A stretch of 64,000 nucleotides of DNA from Candidatus Gaiellasilicea maunaloa (lineage in GTDB: Bacteria; Actinomycetota; Thermoleophilia; Gaiellales; Gaiellaceae). The notes under the pieces were generated by a model. It saw only the letters and a program-made list of their open reading frames with translations. It was not told where the DNA came from and made no database searches. Made by a program: the position numbers and the translations under genes. The stretch covers positions 1-64,000 of the forward strand of contig JANDLU010000007.1 of NCBI GenBank assembly GCA_024330215.1. The letters run 5' to 3'. Every line of letters begins with the position of its first letter. The stretch's first letter is position 1. Below, piece after piece: positions 62,722 to 64,000 of the stretch.

Positions 62722-63537
62722 CTACCTCCCTCGCTCGCTTGCCTGCTGGACAGCTCGGACCGCGCACACCTCGGCGAGGTGGCGGCGATAGTCCGCCGAT
62801 GCGTGGACGTCGGCGGGTGGATCGAGCGCGGCAGCGGTGACGGCCCCGCGAATGCTCTCGGGGTCGCTCCTCTCCGGCTGCACGAGCACGGGCACCGCAT
62901 CGACGCATCCGATCGCGACGCGCGTCGCGTCGTCGTCCAGGCAGGCGGCGGCACTGACGATGCACGTTCCGTCGCGGCCGATCGTCACCGCGGCGAAGCC
63001 GTCTGCGGCGTTGCCTGAGGCGGGTACCGAGACCGAGAGGAGCAGCTCGCCCTCCGCCACCGCCGTCAGATAGACGCCGAGGAAGAAGTCTGACGCGGCG
63101 ACCGTGCGCTCGCCGCCGGTCCCGCGAATCGTGAAGGAGGCGTCGAGCGCGACCAGGAGCGGTGGCAGGTGATTCGTCGGGTCGCTCGAGCAGACGTTGC
63201 CCCCGATCGTGCCGCGGTTGCGCACCTGGACGTCCGCGATCTGCGCGACCACCTCACCGAGGATCGGTCGCGAGACCTCGACCTCCGACGAGCCCATGAT
63301 CTGCGTGTACGTCGCCATCGCCCCGAGCACGAGGGTGTCGCCCGAGACGGAGATCGTGCGCAACTCCTCGACCCGGCTCAGGTCGACGAGCACGTCCGGG
63401 GACGCAGCCCTCGCCTTCATCACGTTGACGAGCGTCTGACCGCCGGCGAGCGCCCGCGCGCCCTCGTGGCCGGCCAGCAGTTGGATCGCCTCCGCGACCG
63501 ACCCCGGCCGCGCGTACTCGACCTCTCGCAGGAGCAT
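62722..63537 (-). CDS. FAD subunit of molybdenum hydroxylase (CoxM-like)
   Basis: The 271-residue protein has ARALAGGQTLVNVMKARAASP and VRNRGTIGGNVCSSDPTNHLPP (FAD binding) and a C-terminal DYRRHLAEVCAVRAV block. It is the first gene of the long catabolic series. ATG 63537 lies 7 bases after TAGGAT (63545-63550), so the series probably begins with a leaderless message. Confidence 0.92.
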   Translation of the reverse strand: MLLREVEYARPGSVAEAIQLLAGHEGARALAGGQTLVNVMKARAASPDVLVDLSRVEELRTISVSGDTLVLGAMATYTQIMGSSEVEVSRPILGEVVAQIADVQVRNRGTIGGNVCSSDPTNHLPPLLVALDASFTIRGTGGERTVAASDFFLGVYLTAVAEGELLLSVSVPASGNAADGFAAVTIGRDGTCIVSAAACLDDDATRVAIGCVDAVPVLVQPERSDPESIRGAVTAAALDPPADVHASADYRRHLAEVCAVRAVQQASERGR

Positions 63538-63610
63538 GAACGTGATCCTACGCAGATTGCTTCGTGACATGTCAAAGGCTCCGTCGCGCCTGACGGCTAT
63601 CGTCGGCCCG
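63538..63610. promoter_or_regulatory. Divergent promoter region: catabolic series and DNA methyltransferase
   Basis: This 73-base gap has TAGGAT (63545-63550, minus) for the catabolic series and TATCGT (63598-63603, plus) 7 bases before the methyltransferase ATG. Between them lies an AT-richer stretch with TTCGTGACATGTCA, whose TGACATGTCA core is palindromic and could be an operator. Confidence 0.5.
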
Positions 63611-64000
63611 ATGAGCGATCCGGTGTACCGCGTCCCCGTCGACGACGAGATCCTGCTCGGCGACAACCTCCCCCTGCTGCGGGAACTCGCGAGCGAGACG
63701 TTCCAGCTCGTCTACGTCGATCCGCCGTTCAACACCGGCCGGACACAGAAGCGGTTGACCCTCGCGACCGCACCCAACGCGACTGGCGACCGTACCGGCT
63801 TCGGCGGGCGGCGGTACGCCACCCGGCTCCTCTCCGAGTCGTCCTACCGCGATTCCTTCGACGACTACCTCGACTTCCTCGCGCCTCGGCTCGAGGAGGC
63901 GCGGCGGCTGCTGACGACATCAGGAACGCTGTACTTCCACATCGACTACCGCGAGGCGCACTACTGCAAGCTGCTCCTCGACGAGATCTTCGGCCGCAAC
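63611..64000 (+). CDS. DNA methyltransferase (N4/N6 type), cut by the window end
   Basis: The first 130 residues are visible. EILLGDNLPLLRELASETFQ precedes the catalytic motif YVDPPFNTG (D-P-P-F), and SGTLYFHIDYREAHYCKLLL with DEIFGRN forms the motif V region. The order (catalytic motif first) fits beta-class or type III Mod-like adenine/cytosine-N4 methyltransferases. Whether a restriction gene follows cannot be seen. Confidence 0.88.
   Translation, partial: MSDPVYRVPVDDEILLGDNLPLLRELASETFQLVYVDPPFNTGRTQKRLTLATAPNATGDRTGFGGRRYATRLLSESSYRDSFDDYLDFLAPRLEEARRLLTTSGTLYFHIDYREAHYCKLLLDEIFGRN

Overview
The window is very GC-rich bacterial DNA with dense, short-spaced, mostly minus-strand gene runs. 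WhiA, a glycolytic gapA-pgk-tpiA-gpmI run beside whiA and uvrC, HemQ, LLM (F420-type) oxidoreductases, a Rv-style ECF sigma factor and widespread leaderless starts all point to an actinomycete-type bacterium. I infer Actinomycetota, probably a deep lineage such as Thermoleophilia, but no rRNA is present to settle this. One tRNA-Leu(CAG) is present. I see no rRNA, CRISPR array, prophage or insertion sequence.

Layout. 0-12 kb holds small housekeeping and stress genes: VOC protein, cold-shock-like protein, two VapBC-type modules, a glpX-fba gluconeogenic pair, an MFS exporter, an SPFH protein, argS, a K+ channel/RCK protein, a DUF3467 protein, an M48 protease and a metallophosphoesterase. 12.6-17.7 kb has an ECF sigma factor followed (minus strand) by gapA-pgk-tpiA-gpmI. 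17.7-30.1 kb holds an M32 carboxypeptidase, whiA, a methyltransferase for alkylated DNA, pruA, a flippase-like membrane protein, uvrC, two paralogous secreted glycosidase-fold proteins and hemQ.

30.1-38.0 kb is a decaying or error-affected stretch. It contains a gutted bcp peroxiredoxin, the form II CO-dehydrogenase-like cluster coxE/coxD (minus) and coxG-coxS-coxL-coxM (plus) with a wrecked coxS, a pentapeptide protein, the tRNA and a frameshifted pyridoxamine-oxidase-like gene. A subtilase follows at 38-40.5 kb.

40.8-63.5 kb is one long minus-strand series of about 22 genes, mostly overlapping by 4 to 16 bases. In transcription order it starts with a molybdenum hydroxylase (FAD, 2Fe-2S and Mo subunits plus a CoxG-like protein). 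It continues with an LLM oxidoreductase, an M20 amidohydrolase, a fumarylacetoacetase-fold protein, a RHH-PIN toxin module, an M24 peptidase-fold protein, an HMGL/isopropylmalate-synthase-like lyase, RidA, a second LLM oxidoreductase, a ketopantoate-reductase-like protein, a complete Liv-type ABC importer, a second ketopantoate-reductase-like protein, a second M24-fold protein, a GAF protein with a receiver, and adenine deaminase. I read it as an uptake-and-degradation system for an unidentified, probably nitrogen-containing compound. A divergent DNA methyltransferase runs off the right end.

Cross-cutting features. At least twenty genes start 6-10 bases after a TAnnnT hexamer and lack a Shine-Dalgarno sequence, which suggests leaderless mRNAs; I used this to choose starts. 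Three dispersed repeat families occur: a 12-base minisatellite read in two different frames in two unrelated genes, a 26-base palindrome with three copies, and a roughly 90-base element with two copies.
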